This document shows, piece after piece, positions 35,182 through 43,661 of a stretch of 64,000 bases of DNA; the first letter of the stretch is position 1; each line of letters starts with the position of its first letter. Origin of the DNA: Ruminococcaceae bacterium Marseille-P2935. Its GTDB lineage: Bacteria; Bacillota; Clostridia; Oscillospirales; Ruminococcaceae. The notes under the pieces were generated by a model. That model saw only the letters and a program-made list of their open reading frames with translations. It did not search any database and was not told the origin of the DNA. The DNA lies in assembly GCA_900104565.1 (NCBI GenBank), contig LT629952.1:62001-126000 (forward strand), written 5' to 3'. A program made the translations under genes and the position numbers.

Positions 35182-35451
35182 ATGAAAGTGCAAGATGTAA
35201 GGCTGGAGCTCACAGAAAAGCACCATATACGGTATACTGTGATACAGACAACTATTGCAATGGAGAAGCTTGGAGAAGTGAAAACTTTTGGTTTATGTGT
35301 CCTTGACCAGTATGGAAATCGGATCAAAGAAATAGTAGATATTTCGGTAAACTTTGAACTAGTAGAGCGATTAGCTTCCATATGCAATCGCTTTCAGGCG
35401 CTACCTATTCATTTAATGGATATTGTGGAAGACTTTATTGCGGAAATTTAA
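35182..35451 (+). CDS. Small DUF6514-like protein, copy 2
   Basis: An 89-residue soluble protein, a paralogue of the gene at 7847-8134. Shared points are the strand EVKTFGLCVLDQYGN in the middle and HLMDIVEDFIAE at the end, against TVEVYGIRVEE and LQDVVEDFLLQ in copy 1. The ATG at 35182 lies 7 bases after GAGGAGG; a TTG six bases earlier is less likely. It sits 69 bases upstream of nrdR. The role is unknown; the family name is from memory. Confidence 0.72.
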   Translation: MKVQDVRLELTEKHHIRYTVIQTTIAMEKLGEVKTFGLCVLDQYGNRIKEIVDISVNFELVERLASICNRFQALPIHLMDIVEDFIAEI

Positions 35452-35520
35452 AAATCTGGTTGAGCATTGTGGCAGAACATGGTATGATGATTTAAAATCA
35501 GATGAGAGTGAAGTGGTAGC

Positions 35521-35982
35521 ATGAAATGTCCATTTTGTGGATATACCGAGAGTAAGGTAATCGATTCTCGTCCAGCAGAAGACGGAGAAAAAATTAGGCG
35601 CAGGCGGGAATGCCTGAAGTGCGAAAAACGTTTTACAACCTACGAGATTATTGAGACCACCCCATTAATGGTAATAAAGAAGGATAAATCCCGCGAAGCA
35701 TTTGACCGAAATAAATTGCTTAGCGGATTATTGCGTGCTTGTGAAAAACGCCCCGTGGCAATGAACACCCTGGAGCAGGTTGTAGATGATATTCAAATTG
35801 CCCTGCAAAATTCTTTGGAAAAGGAGGTCCCCTCCCAGAGAATTGGTGAACTTGCAATGGAAAAACTAAAAGGTGTTGATGAGGTTGCCTATGTGCGTTT
35901 TGCATCGGTATATCGCCAGTTTAAAGATATTAATTCCTTTATGGCCGAATTGAAGCTGATTTTAGAATCAAAAGCAAACTAA
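35521..35982 (+). CDS. nrdR: Transcriptional repressor NrdR
   Basis: A 153-residue ATP/dATP-sensing repressor of ribonucleotide reductase genes. The N-terminal zinc ribbon has [16 protein letters not shown] and [12 protein letters not shown] (Cys pairs at residues 3, 6, 31 and 34). The ATP-cone follows (about residues 49-139; [21 protein letters not shown]). The length is normal. It probably binds NrdR boxes elsewhere, since no nrd gene lies here. Its last four bases overlap the convergent DUF4363 gene. Confidence 0.97.
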   Translation: MKCPFCGYTESKVIDSRPAEDGEKIRRRRECLKCEKRFTTYEIIETTPLMVIKKDKSREAFDRNKLLSGLLRACEKRPVAMNTLEQVVDDIQIALQNSLEKEVPSQRIGELAMEKLKGVDEVAYVRFASVYRQFKDINSFMAELKLILESKAN

Positions 35983-36359
35983 AATAGGTTTGTAAAATTG
36001 GGAACCTCAGATTCCCAGACGTGCTCAACCATAGTTCTCATTTCATTCAAGTTTGCCATGAATTCCGAGGTGTTTTGATAAATCAGCAGTGGTTCCAAAC
36101 GGGCCACAATGCTGGTGATTAAATCAATTTCGCTGTGACGCACATAACGGATCATCTGGGGTTCTACCTGTTTCCAAGCATCAGTCAGTTCTTTTGTTTT
36201 CTGCGCAGCAGCCGATTTGTCGTTACCTTGTATACTGAAAGCGATGCTATCTATTTTTTCAATCAACTGGTTTTTGGTTTTATAAAGGTGATTCAGGGTA
36301 AAAATACTTAAGGCCACCATTAATGCAATAATGAAGAGAGAAAAATAAAACCGTTTCAT
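35979..36359 (-). CDS. DUF4363-family protein
   Basis: A 126-residue protein with one N-terminal membrane helix (about residues 5-24) and an outer helical domain. The pattern [25 protein letters not shown] matches DUF4363 as I recall it. Its ATG overlaps the end of the DUF421 gene by four bases (ATGA), so the two are translated together. DUF4363 proteins often follow DUF421 proteins in spore-forming Clostridia, and both may act in the spore or cell membrane; their biochemical role is unknown. Confidence 0.85.
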   Translation of the reverse strand: MKRFYFSLFIIALMVALSIFTLNHLYKTKNQLIEKIDSIAFSIQGNDKSAAAQKTKELTDAWKQVEPQMIRYVRHSEIDLITSIVARLEPLLIYQNTSEFMANLNEMRTMVEHVWESEVPNFTNLF

Positions 36360-37042
36360 TTCTTTTTCTCCTTTTTTACAATGGTATAGTTGGCTTCACG
36401 GTTGCAGGTCATTAAAAAGATTTCTTTTGGGCTGTCATAGCCATTTTGCTTCAAAGTTTTATCCAGCCACTCCTGACGCAGGTTGCAGTATTTTAAAGAG
36501 TCATCGATTACCTTGCCGTCAGAAATAATAATTGCCGGGGGGGCCTCATCACCTGGCCGGGCAGTGAGGTTTAACATAGAAGCGGTAACATTTTGTGAGT
36601 CGAATTTTTGATAGATAGACAGTTTTCCGGTTGTTTCGACTATGGCAAAAGCCACATCCTGAATATTAAATACCTTATTGGTGCGCAGCTGCTCCATCAA
36701 ATCATCGATGGAAAAACGCAGGTTGCGCATTTCTTTTTGATCTATTTTACCGTCACGGATGAGTATTTTGGGATTGCCCGAAATAATTTTACGTGCAGTT
36801 TTGCTTTTTAAAGTAAGGGCAGAAACAAGTACTTCTGAACAGACTAAAGTTAAAATTGGAATGACACCGCCAATTAACGGTACGTTGGTGTCCTCAATCG
36901 GAAGGGTGGCGATGTTGGAAATTAAAATGGTGACAACCAGTTCTGCGGGCTGCAATTCTCCAAGCTGGCGTTTGCCCATAATACGCAAGCCAAGAACAAT
37001 AATAAGATACAGAATGATGGTTCGAAAAAAGATAACAAACAT
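36356..37042 (-). CDS. DUF421-family membrane protein (YetF-like)
   Basis: A 228-residue protein with three N-terminal membrane helices (about residues 5-75), including LGLRIMGKRQLGELQPAELVVTILISN, the hallmark of DUF421. A cytoplasmic part follows with FSIDDLMEQLR and VAFAIVETTGKLSIY. Related proteins occur in spore inner membranes, and a DUF421 protein in mobile Bacillus spoVA elements affects spore heat resistance. Here the gene lies divergent from the gerK operon, which agrees with a spore role, but this is inference. The ATG at 37042 follows TTTGGAGG at 5 bases; a TTG 12 bases earlier is rejected because the site would lie over it. Confidence 0.9.
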   Translation of the reverse strand: MFVIFFRTIILYLIIVLGLRIMGKRQLGELQPAELVVTILISNIATLPIEDTNVPLIGGVIPILTLVCSEVLVSALTLKSKTARKIISGNPKILIRDGKIDQKEMRNLRFSIDDLMEQLRTNKVFNIQDVAFAIVETTGKLSIYQKFDSQNVTASMLNLTARPGDEAPPAIIISDGKVIDDSLKYCNLRQEWLDKTLKQNGYDSPKEIFLMTCNREANYTIVKKEKKK

Positions 37043-37438
37043 TGCGTCCTCCAAATTTTATATATTCATAAACGCCACAGTTATTATGGTACCTGTGGCG
37101 TTTTTTATTCGAATTTTCACCTTTCAGCCGTTATCCAGGTTTCAAATTTTTCATTTTAATGTGAACGAACGGAGGGCAAAGAATTTGCCCCAGAGTGTTG
37201 TCAATACTGTTTTACAGACTATGCCGGAACGGCATAAAGCCCCCTGATTCAATTCCACAGTTATTCTGGTTTAAATGGGGAACACCGATTACATAAACAG
37301 ACGTTTTGCGGCAAATAACTATAGGGTGTGATCAGGTAATCATTTGAATTTTTGGGGATAATATTAAATACATTCTTTCGTACTTTTTTAGAGTACAGAA
37401 CAATGGTTAAGGGCAAAATATTTTTTAGGAGGAAAACA
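37043..37438. other. Divergent gap of 396 bases between the DUF421 gene and gerKA
   Basis: It holds the terminator-like hairpin at 37070-37106 and two small stems with GAA loops (GGGCAAA/TTTGCCC near 37173 and TATGCCG/CGGCATA near 37219). I could not identify a forespore (sigma-G type) promoter for gerKA with confidence. Confidence 0.5.
37070..37106 (+). terminator. Terminator-like hairpin in the divergent gap
   Basis: AAACGCCACAG pairs with CTGTGGCGTTT around a 12-base loop and runs into TTTTTTATT on the plus strand. No plus-strand gene ends here, so it may block transcription antisense to the DUF421 gene, or act as a leader hairpin for that gene on the minus strand. Confidence 0.6.
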
Positions 37439-38962
37439 ATGGGCTGGTTTTCAAAATTTTTTGCTGATGGAGACAGCAGTTATGAAAAATTGACGCCGCC
37501 GGGCGCCCTGAATCAAAAGCTGACAGGTAATTTGTTGAATGATTTAGTGACGCTTCGTGCGCTGTGCTCCAACACAGCCGATCTTATGGTTCGGGAAAAA
37601 GATGTATGCGGTGTTTCGGTGGCAATGGTATTGTGTGAAGGTATGGTAAGCACTTCGACCTTCTCCACTATGGTTGGGCTTCCTGTAGAACAGCTGGTAA
37701 TAGAGCAGAACACGCCGCAAAAAACATTACAATGGATGCGTTACCGTTCTTTTTTAGCGTTAGATCAAAGTGAGGTTTATACTTACGAAGAAATCTTTCG
37801 TTTTATTATGTCCGGTTTTGTTTTAATATTAATTGACGGAATTTCCAGCGGAATCGTGCTGGGGCTGCAGGGGTTTCAGTATCGTTCTATTTCAGAGCCG
37901 ATGTCAGAGGTAAATGTCAGAGGTTCACGCGAAGGATTTGTGGAAGCAATCCGCGTAAATATGTCCATGGTGCGCCGGCGGCTAAAATCTCCCACCCTGA
38001 AATTTGAGCTTTATCCGGTAGGAAGCAAAAGCCAAACCGATATTTGCCTGGTTTATCTGACTGATGTGGTGCCGCAAAAATTGCTGCGTGAAGTCAAATA
38101 CCGGCTGCAGCAGGTTGAAATAGATGTGGTGTTGGAGTCAGGTTATCTGCAGCCTTTTTTGGAACATAAACCGGTATCCCTTTTTACCGGGGTAGGTGTT
38201 ACGGAACGCCCGGATACCCTCTGTGCCAAAATAAACGAAGGTCGTATTGCCATATTAGTTGACGGCACCCCTTTTGCATTGTTGGTTCCGCATTTGTTTA
38301 ACGAAGATTTTCAAAGTTTCGACGACTATGCCCATCGCCCTTATTATGCTACTTTTATCCGCTGGTTAAAATATTTTAGCTTTTTCCTTACCATTTTATT
38401 ACCTGGTATCTATGTGGCGGTGGCAACCTTCCATCCCGAGCTATTGCCTACCGCACTGCTGTTTAATCTTTTGGTAACCGAACAGTCAATGCCGTTCCCT
38501 ATTGTAATAGAAGCGCTGGTGATTCATCTGCTTTACGAGCTTATGCGCGAAGCGGGACTTCGCCTGCCCAGGCCGATCGGTCATGCAGTAAGCATTGTGG
38601 GCGGCCTTGTAATAGGGGATGCCGCAGTTCGTGCAGGACTCATTGGAGCACCTATGGTAATGGTGGTTGCACTAACCGCTATCAGTTCGTTTGTGGTGCC
38701 GGCACTTTACGAGCCGGTAACAATTCTTCGCTTTAGCTTTATTTTAATTGGCGGCCTATTAGGAATTTTTGGCATAGCTTTGGGATTGTTTGCGGTGTTT
38801 ATTAACCTTTGTGCCGTTAACAGTTTTGGGGTGCCGTCTACCTCACCTACAACGCCATTCTCTTTTTACAGCATGCGGGATGTAATGATCCGAATTGGCT
38901 GGAAGCGGCTGGGCAAAAAAACTATGGTGATTGAAGATTTGCCAGGCAGCACCGATCAATAA
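37439..38962 (+). CDS. gerKA: Spore germination receptor subunit A (GerA/GerK type)
   Basis: A 507-residue membrane subunit of a nutrient germinant receptor. The large N-terminal soluble part (about residues 25-300; VNVRGSREGFVEAIRVNMSMVRRRL) and four to six membrane helices (about 305-480) with RLPRPIGHAVSIVGGLVIGDAAVRAG are signatures of the GerA A-subunit. The ATG at 37439 follows AGGAGG; an upstream frame start at 37352 lacks a site. The first of three genes in the order A-B-C, it is normally expressed in the forespore. Which nutrient is sensed is not readable. Confidence 0.93.
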   Translation: MGWFSKFFADGDSSYEKLTPPGALNQKLTGNLLNDLVTLRALCSNTADLMVREKDVCGVSVAMVLCEGMVSTSTFSTMVGLPVEQLVIEQNTPQKTLQWMRYRSFLALDQSEVYTYEEIFRFIMSGFVLILIDGISSGIVLGLQGFQYRSISEPMSEVNVRGSREGFVEAIRVNMSMVRRRLKSPTLKFELYPVGSKSQTDICLVYLTDVVPQKLLREVKYRLQQVEIDVVLESGYLQPFLEHKPVSLFTGVGVTERPDTLCAKINEGRIAILVDGTPFALLVPHLFNEDFQSFDDYAHRPYYATFIRWLKYFSFFLTILLPGIYVAVATFHPELLPTALLFNLLVTEQSMPFPIVIEALVIHLLYELMREAGLRLPRPIGHAVSIVGGLVIGDAAVRAGLIGAPMVMVVALTAISSFVVPALYEPVTILRFSFILIGGLLGIFGIALGLFAVFINLCAVNSFGVPSTSPTTPFSFYSMRDVMIRIGWKRLGKKTMVIEDLPGSTDQ

Positions 38963-38979
38963 GGACAGGAGAGGTTACC

Positions 38980-40071
38980 ATGCTCAACAATACCATCGAT
39001 ACGCGCCAGCTGTTCATTCTGCTGGTGCTTTCCCGCATTTTTCATCTCCTTACCTATGTGCCGCGTTCGGGCACCAGTGTCAATGGGTCTGCTATGCTGC
39101 TATCATTTATAGTGAGTACCGGGTTTATCCTAATCGCTTTTCTGCCCATGTGGGTGATGATTTCCCGCAGGGGAGACAGCCAGATTATAGACTATGCTCA
39201 GGAGATTTCACCAGCATTGGCACGGATAACCGCATTTATTTTTGGAATTTTCTGTTTGTTTGTAGCCGTGGAAACGGTTTCAAACTTTATTTATTTTCTC
39301 ACTTCTACGGTGTATGTCAGCTGGCCGGTATTTTGGTTGGCAATTCTCTTTACTGTTGTGTGTGCTTACGGTGCTGCCATGGGCTTAGAAGCTATGGCTA
39401 GGGTAGGGTTTTATTTATTTATTGTTACAATCGCTGCAGGGATTTTTATAGCGGTAGCGCTGATCCCGCGCTACAACTCACTCTGGCTGATATCGCCATT
39501 GGAGGAAGGGGTTAGTCCGGTCATGAAAGGGGCGGTTGGTTCCTTTTCTACCACATTTGAATTGATCCCGTTCTATTTATTGGCCTCAAAAACCAAGGGC
39601 AGCAAACCAAAAACGTTTTTGCTTTGGGCGGTTGTTATGCTGCTCATTTATGAATTAATTGGTATTATGTTACTCACTTCACTGGGCGACTATTCAAAAA
39701 CACAAATTTTCCCCTTTTATGCGGCCGCTTCTGTTGCAGAAATCTCTATTTTCCAGCGTCTGGATGCTTTGCACATAGCAGTTTGGATTTTTATTGGGGC
39801 TTTGAAGGTAGCACTGTTTTTATACTTGGCCTCTTTTTGTTTTCACCGGGTATCCGGCCGGCCAAAAAGCAAATTAGCGCTGCCGCTGTGCGGCGCTGCG
39901 GTGATTATTGTCAGCAGTGCGCTGCTGACCAAAGTAACTTTATTTCATAATTTAAGCGCTATGCTGCGCACAGGCATTCCAATGGTAACAGTCGGGTTTA
40001 TTTTGCCTTTGATCCTTATGGTAATAGGGGTCTTCAAGAAGGGGGAAAAGCGCCATGAAAAAAATAGGTAG
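38980..40071 (+). CDS. gerKB: Spore germination receptor subunit B (GerB/GerK type)
   Basis: A 363-residue membrane protein of the GerAB branch of the amino acid permease superfamily, the germinant-sensing subunit of the receptor. About ten hydrophobic helices are visible. The start (DTRQLFILLVLSRIFHLL) and the block RRGDSQIIDYAQEISPALARITAF fit the family. GGAGAGG lies 7 bases before the ATG. Its end overlaps the next gene by 17 bases. Confidence 0.92.
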   Translation: MLNNTIDTRQLFILLVLSRIFHLLTYVPRSGTSVNGSAMLLSFIVSTGFILIAFLPMWVMISRRGDSQIIDYAQEISPALARITAFIFGIFCLFVAVETVSNFIYFLTSTVYVSWPVFWLAILFTVVCAYGAAMGLEAMARVGFYLFIVTIAAGIFIAVALIPRYNSLWLISPLEEGVSPVMKGAVGSFSTTFELIPFYLLASKTKGSKPKTFLLWAVVMLLIYELIGIMLLTSLGDYSKTQIFPFYAAASVAEISIFQRLDALHIAVWIFIGALKVALFLYLASFCFHRVSGRPKSKLALPLCGAAVIIVSSALLTKVTLFHNLSAMLRTGIPMVTVGFILPLILMVIGVFKKGEKRHEKNR

Positions 40072-41200
40072 AATACTTGTTTTGACTGGTATGCTGCTTT
40101 TTTCTTTTACAGGCTGCGGCCATCGGGTTGAACTGAATGACCGGGCGTTGGTCCAAGGCATTGGTGTTGACATGAATTCTAACGGTGGATACACCTTGAC
40201 AACACTGATTTTTGAGCCGGCACCTGGCAGTGAATCTTACCAGGCGGGACAGGGGAACAGCAAAGTAGCAAAAGGAGAGGGAACAACTCTGACCGAAGCA
40301 ATGGATAAAATCTCTTCACAGATTGGTAAACGAATTTTTTTGGGCAGTAGCCAATTTATTATGATAGGCCAGCAAGCTGCAAAAAAGGGGATTTTGCCCA
40401 TACTGGAATATTTTAACAATGACCCCGAGTTTCGCTTTACATCAGCGGTACTTGTATCGCTGCAGAGCGCCGAAACGACCCTTCAGGTAAAAGAGGAACG
40501 ATCTGTTTCTCCGGAGCAGATCGAGCGGATGCTAGATACTGGGAAAAAACGCGGCGAATATGTAAAAGGGGAGCTTTTAGATATTATGCAGACCCTTGTA
40601 ACAAAGGGAATTTCCCCTGCGGTTGTGCTGGTGGAAAGGCAGGAAGGAGAAGACGGAACCGATGAACTGGTGTTAGGCGGTACAGCGGTATTTAAAGGGG
40701 ATCAAATGGTTGATATACTGGACACAGCAGAAACCAGAGGGCTTATTTGGACTCAGGGTGATTTACGGGACATTAGCATTCAAGTAGAACACCCGGACGT
40801 AGGAAAAGCCGCGCTGCAGTTATTAAAAAGCAAGCCCAAAATTTCGGTTGCTTCCATCAATGGAATACCGCAGTTTCTGATTCATATAGAGCTGCACTGT
40901 ATTATTGCAGAAACATCCTCCCATACGCAGGGTGGAATTGGTTTAAACCAGATTCCATTGTTGGAACAGCAGGCTGCACGGCTGGTTGTTCAAGAGGTAG
41001 AAGCCACCTTGGAAAAGACGCTAAAAAAAGATAAAAGCGATTTATATCATTTTGCTCCGTACCTTAGAAAATATCAGAATCGATATTGGAAAGAGCACAT
41101 TGATGCCTGGGAGGAAGAGTTGGGCAATTTAAACTACCGTGTTGAAGTAACCTGCGCAATTGACCGGGTTGGTAAAGAAATACGCGAAAATATGGGGTAG
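40055..41200 (+). CDS. gerKC: Spore germination receptor subunit C, lipoprotein (Ger(x)C family)
   Basis: A 381-residue lipoprotein subunit of the receptor. The signal peptide ends in the lipobox SFTGC with the lipidated Cys at about residue 22. The mature protein starts with ELNDRALVQGIGVDMNSNGGYTLTTLIFEP, the usual Ger(x)C N-terminal domain, and ends in the C-terminal domain (about 215-375) with LEKTLKKDKSDLYHFAPYLRKYQNRYWK. The ATG at 40055 lies inside the end of gerKB behind GGGGGAAAAG, so translation is coupled. Confidence 0.93.
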   Translation: MKKIGRILVLTGMLLFSFTGCGHRVELNDRALVQGIGVDMNSNGGYTLTTLIFEPAPGSESYQAGQGNSKVAKGEGTTLTEAMDKISSQIGKRIFLGSSQFIMIGQQAAKKGILPILEYFNNDPEFRFTSAVLVSLQSAETTLQVKEERSVSPEQIERMLDTGKKRGEYVKGELLDIMQTLVTKGISPAVVLVERQEGEDGTDELVLGGTAVFKGDQMVDILDTAETRGLIWTQGDLRDISIQVEHPDVGKAALQLLKSKPKISVASINGIPQFLIHIELHCIIAETSSHTQGGIGLNQIPLLEQQAARLVVQEVEATLEKTLKKDKSDLYHFAPYLRKYQNRYWKEHIDAWEEELGNLNYRVEVTCAIDRVGKEIRENMG

Positions 41201-41835
41201 CTGACAAACAGGACCTATCTGCTTTAAAAAACCATAAGGGTTATTGTACCAGCCTGTAAAAAACTGCTGATGATTATGCCAATTGTGTCATGGCCTCTAA
41301 AGTGGTCATTTCTTATCTATTCCGCCTGTGTAAAATTAGCGGTTATCTTTTCATTTTGCTAAAACCGAAAGGGAATGCGGTTCAATCTAAGCCGGTTTTA
41401 ACCGGCGTAATTTTTAAAGAAAAGATAAAATAAAAAGACCGCTCCATTTTGAAGCAGTCTGGTATTTTATCGATTCATTCTGGAAAAAACTGAAAAAGGG
41501 AACGCCGCAGGAAATATTACCAGGCAGGAACTTCACGTAAAGGCTGCCTCACATCCAATCAGGCCGTCAGGCATTTTCTCCAATATGAGGGTGGGAATGC
41601 GAATAGCTTTGTTTTGCTCGGTTACCTTGGAATGATAATGCTTGTAATTTAACCACGGCACTGCCGTACTGCATATACCCCAAAGTGCAGTGCGAAGCCT
41701 CTCATGAAGCGTTTTGTCAAGTGCTTTTTTGAGTTATTGATTCAAACTTTTCAGCGCGGGGGAAACGGGCAGGAAGATGTACTATACTTGGGTTAATAAA
41801 CTAATCGACAAATATATATTTTTCGAGGTGAGAAG
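41201..41835. other. Decayed gap of 635 bases after gerKC
   Basis: No intact gene. A short stem GCCGGTT/AACCGGC near 41393 could end the gerK transcript but has a weak T tract. On the minus strand a frame of about 66 codons (41536-41733, stop at 41533) without a start codon reads like protein (for example IRIPTLILEKMPDGLIGCEA) and may be a gene remnant. I recognise no family in it. Confidence 0.45.
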
Positions 41836-42197
41836 ATGATAACAGGATATTACTGTACAAATATTTTTTCTGAGCAAACGAAAGAACTGATTAAGTTTTA
41901 TAGGGAATATTAGAAATTCCCTTTATCAAAACCGATGATGATAATTCTAATGGAGTTTATCTTGGCTTTATAGAAAACGCACCTACCCTTTGTATTTGGG
42001 ATAGAAAGAAATGTGGTGTGAATCCGACTGGACATCAATCTTTTGTATTCCAAACAAAGGCTCTTGATTTAACAATGGAATGTTTGAAAGAAAAGGGTGT
42101 TCCATTGTCTGAAGCTGTTAGATATGATTGGGGAACTTATGAGGTTCGCTTGAATGATATTGACGGAAACGAGATAGTGATAGTTGAATTTTCGTAA
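41836..42197 (+). pseudogene. VOC-family (glyoxalase-like) protein gene, one-base deletion
   Basis: ATG 41836 opens a frame reading GYYCTNIFSEQTKELIKFYREY and then meets a stop at 41911. From about 41908 another frame continues without a break as LEIPFIKTDDDNSNGVYLGF through DIDGNEIVIVEFS to TAA 42195-42197. Adding one base in GAATATTAG would restore FYREVLEIPF, exactly the usual start of a VOC domain. The C-terminal NDIDGNEI block is typical of the fold. GAGGTGAGAAG precedes the ATG. Either a recent pseudogene or a sequencing slip. The intact product would be about 120 residues. Confidence 0.8.
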
Positions 42198-42271
42198 TTA
42201 TCAATTTTCAGTTTACGGATAAAAACGAGGCATTCGTGAAGGCGCGCCCCAACTCAACTTTTTACTGGTGT

Positions 42272-42907
42272 TTATTGGGAGCAAATTTGTACAGCAGCAT
42301 CCGCAGCTGAAGCTGCATCAGCAGTGTATTTATCTGCGCCAATCTGCTGGCAAAACTGGTCGGTAACCGGGGCGCCGCCAATCATAATAGCAACCTTGTC
42401 GCGGATTCCTGCTTCTTTACAGGCATTTACAACCTCTTGCATTACCCCCATGGTAGTGGTCAGCAGTGCGGAGCAGCAGATAATCCGGCAGTTTTGTTCC
42501 ATAGCTGTCTGCACATATTTTGCCGGGGAAACATCGGTACCAAGGTCAATTACCTCAAGCCCTTTGCCCTCCATCATCATTTTTACCAGGTTTTTTCCAA
42601 TATCATGCATATCACCTTTTACTGTGCCAATACAAACACGTCCGGTTGCTTTTACTCCGGCGTCCTGCAAAAGAGGTTTCAGCAGTGTTGCACCTGCGTT
42701 CATTGCTCTTGCTGCAATCAGTACCTCGGGTACAAATACTTGGTTGTTTTTGAATTTTTCACCAATTATGTTCATGCCGGCAATAAGGCCTTCTTCCAGA
42801 ATTTCTTTTACCGGGCAGTTTTCATCAATAGCCTGCTGAACCAGCTGCTGTACGGCTTTCGCTTTGCCGCGTTGCAGGTTTTCTGAAATTTCGGCATAAA
42901 GACTCAT
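42272..42907 (-). CDS. Corrinoid (B12-binding) methyl-carrier protein
   Basis: A 211-residue cobalamin-binding protein like MtbC/MttC/MtmC, which carries a methyl group between two methyltransferases in anaerobes. The N-terminal helical cap (about residues 1-85) and the Rossmann-type B12 domain (about 90-211) are both present. The cobalt-ligating motif is GDMHDIGKNLV, with its His near residue 102. No methyltransferase, MtrH-like or activating RamA-like gene is nearby, so its partner must lie elsewhere. The ATG at 42907 follows GGGGGAAAC. Confidence 0.92.
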   Translation of the reverse strand: MSLYAEISENLQRGKAKAVQQLVQQAIDENCPVKEILEEGLIAGMNIIGEKFKNNQVFVPEVLIAARAMNAGATLLKPLLQDAGVKATGRVCIGTVKGDMHDIGKNLVKMMMEGKGLEVIDLGTDVSPAKYVQTAMEQNCRIICCSALLTTTMGVMQEVVNACKEAGIRDKVAIMIGGAPVTDQFCQQIGADKYTADAASAADAAVQICSQ

Positions 42908-43127
42908 GTCAGTTTCCCCCTAGAGTGATTCTATTAAAAATAGCCGCTTTACTATTTTAATTTTCTAAGTGCCTTAGATAGCTATTTATGCGCAGGCAAT
43001 CCGCAATCGTGTGCTGCGCCTGATGTGCGTTTTTTATACTATAAAATAAAATTTTCTGTGTTAAGTTTTCTTACTGGTGGAACAATAAATGAAGATAAGA
43101 TATTTTAACATAAAAAAAATTTTTGCG

Positions 43128-43484
43128 CTACCGGTTTTCACAAGAATGTATGGGAATTACTTGGATAGGGACATAATGATCAATACATTGCACAATCGTA
43201 TTTCCGGTTCCGGCAGAATGCATATCCCAAAAAGCCAGCACAAGGTCTGAGTAGGCAACAATTTGTTTATTACGTAAAAGTGGAGCTGACCGTCCATATT
43301 TTTTATATTTTGGCAAAAATTCTGTAAAAGGTACATGAAGGTCGGATGCAATTTTTTTTGCCATGGTATCAATTCCTACAGCGCCGCCGCTGATAATTTC
43401 AGAAACATTTTTTGGTATGTACCTCAGAATGAATTCCTTGGTAACTTCCCCAGCATTTCTCGAACCTATAATGGCGACTCGCAT
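43128..43484 (-). CDS. SLOG-family nucleotide-binding protein (DprA/YAcAr-like)
   Basis: A 118-residue small Rossmann-fold protein. It starts MRVAIIGSRNAGEVT and has EIISGGAVGIDTMAKKIASD near residues 32-51, which is the SLOG (DprA-like) nucleotide-binding signature. Such proteins bind nucleotides or derivatives, and some serve in defence or signalling; none of the usual partner genes is here. The ATG at 43484 follows AAGGAGGG; an upstream start at 43589 would run through that site. It is divergent from spoIVB. Confidence 0.8.
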   Translation of the reverse strand: MRVAIIGSRNAGEVTKEFILRYIPKNVSEIISGGAVGIDTMAKKIASDLHVPFTEFLPKYKKYGRSAPLLRNKQIVAYSDLVLAFWDMHSAGTGNTIVQCIDHYVPIQVIPIHSCENR

Positions 43485-43661
43485 CTTCCAACCCTCCTTT
43501 TTTCTTATTTTAGCATAGTTTGGCCAGTTTACAACTATTTTTACCAATACTAAGGTTAGGAAGTTCAGCCACAATTCGTTAAAAAACAATAATATTGGAT
43601 TTCATATCGGGACAGGGAAGTGGAACATTAAGAATGAGAAAAAGAAGGAGATGTGAGTCCA

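Noticed and set aside
37173-37225. Two small GAA-loop stems that recall a cyclic-di-GMP riboswitch
   Set aside because: The conserved core and order of stems of known classes are missing.
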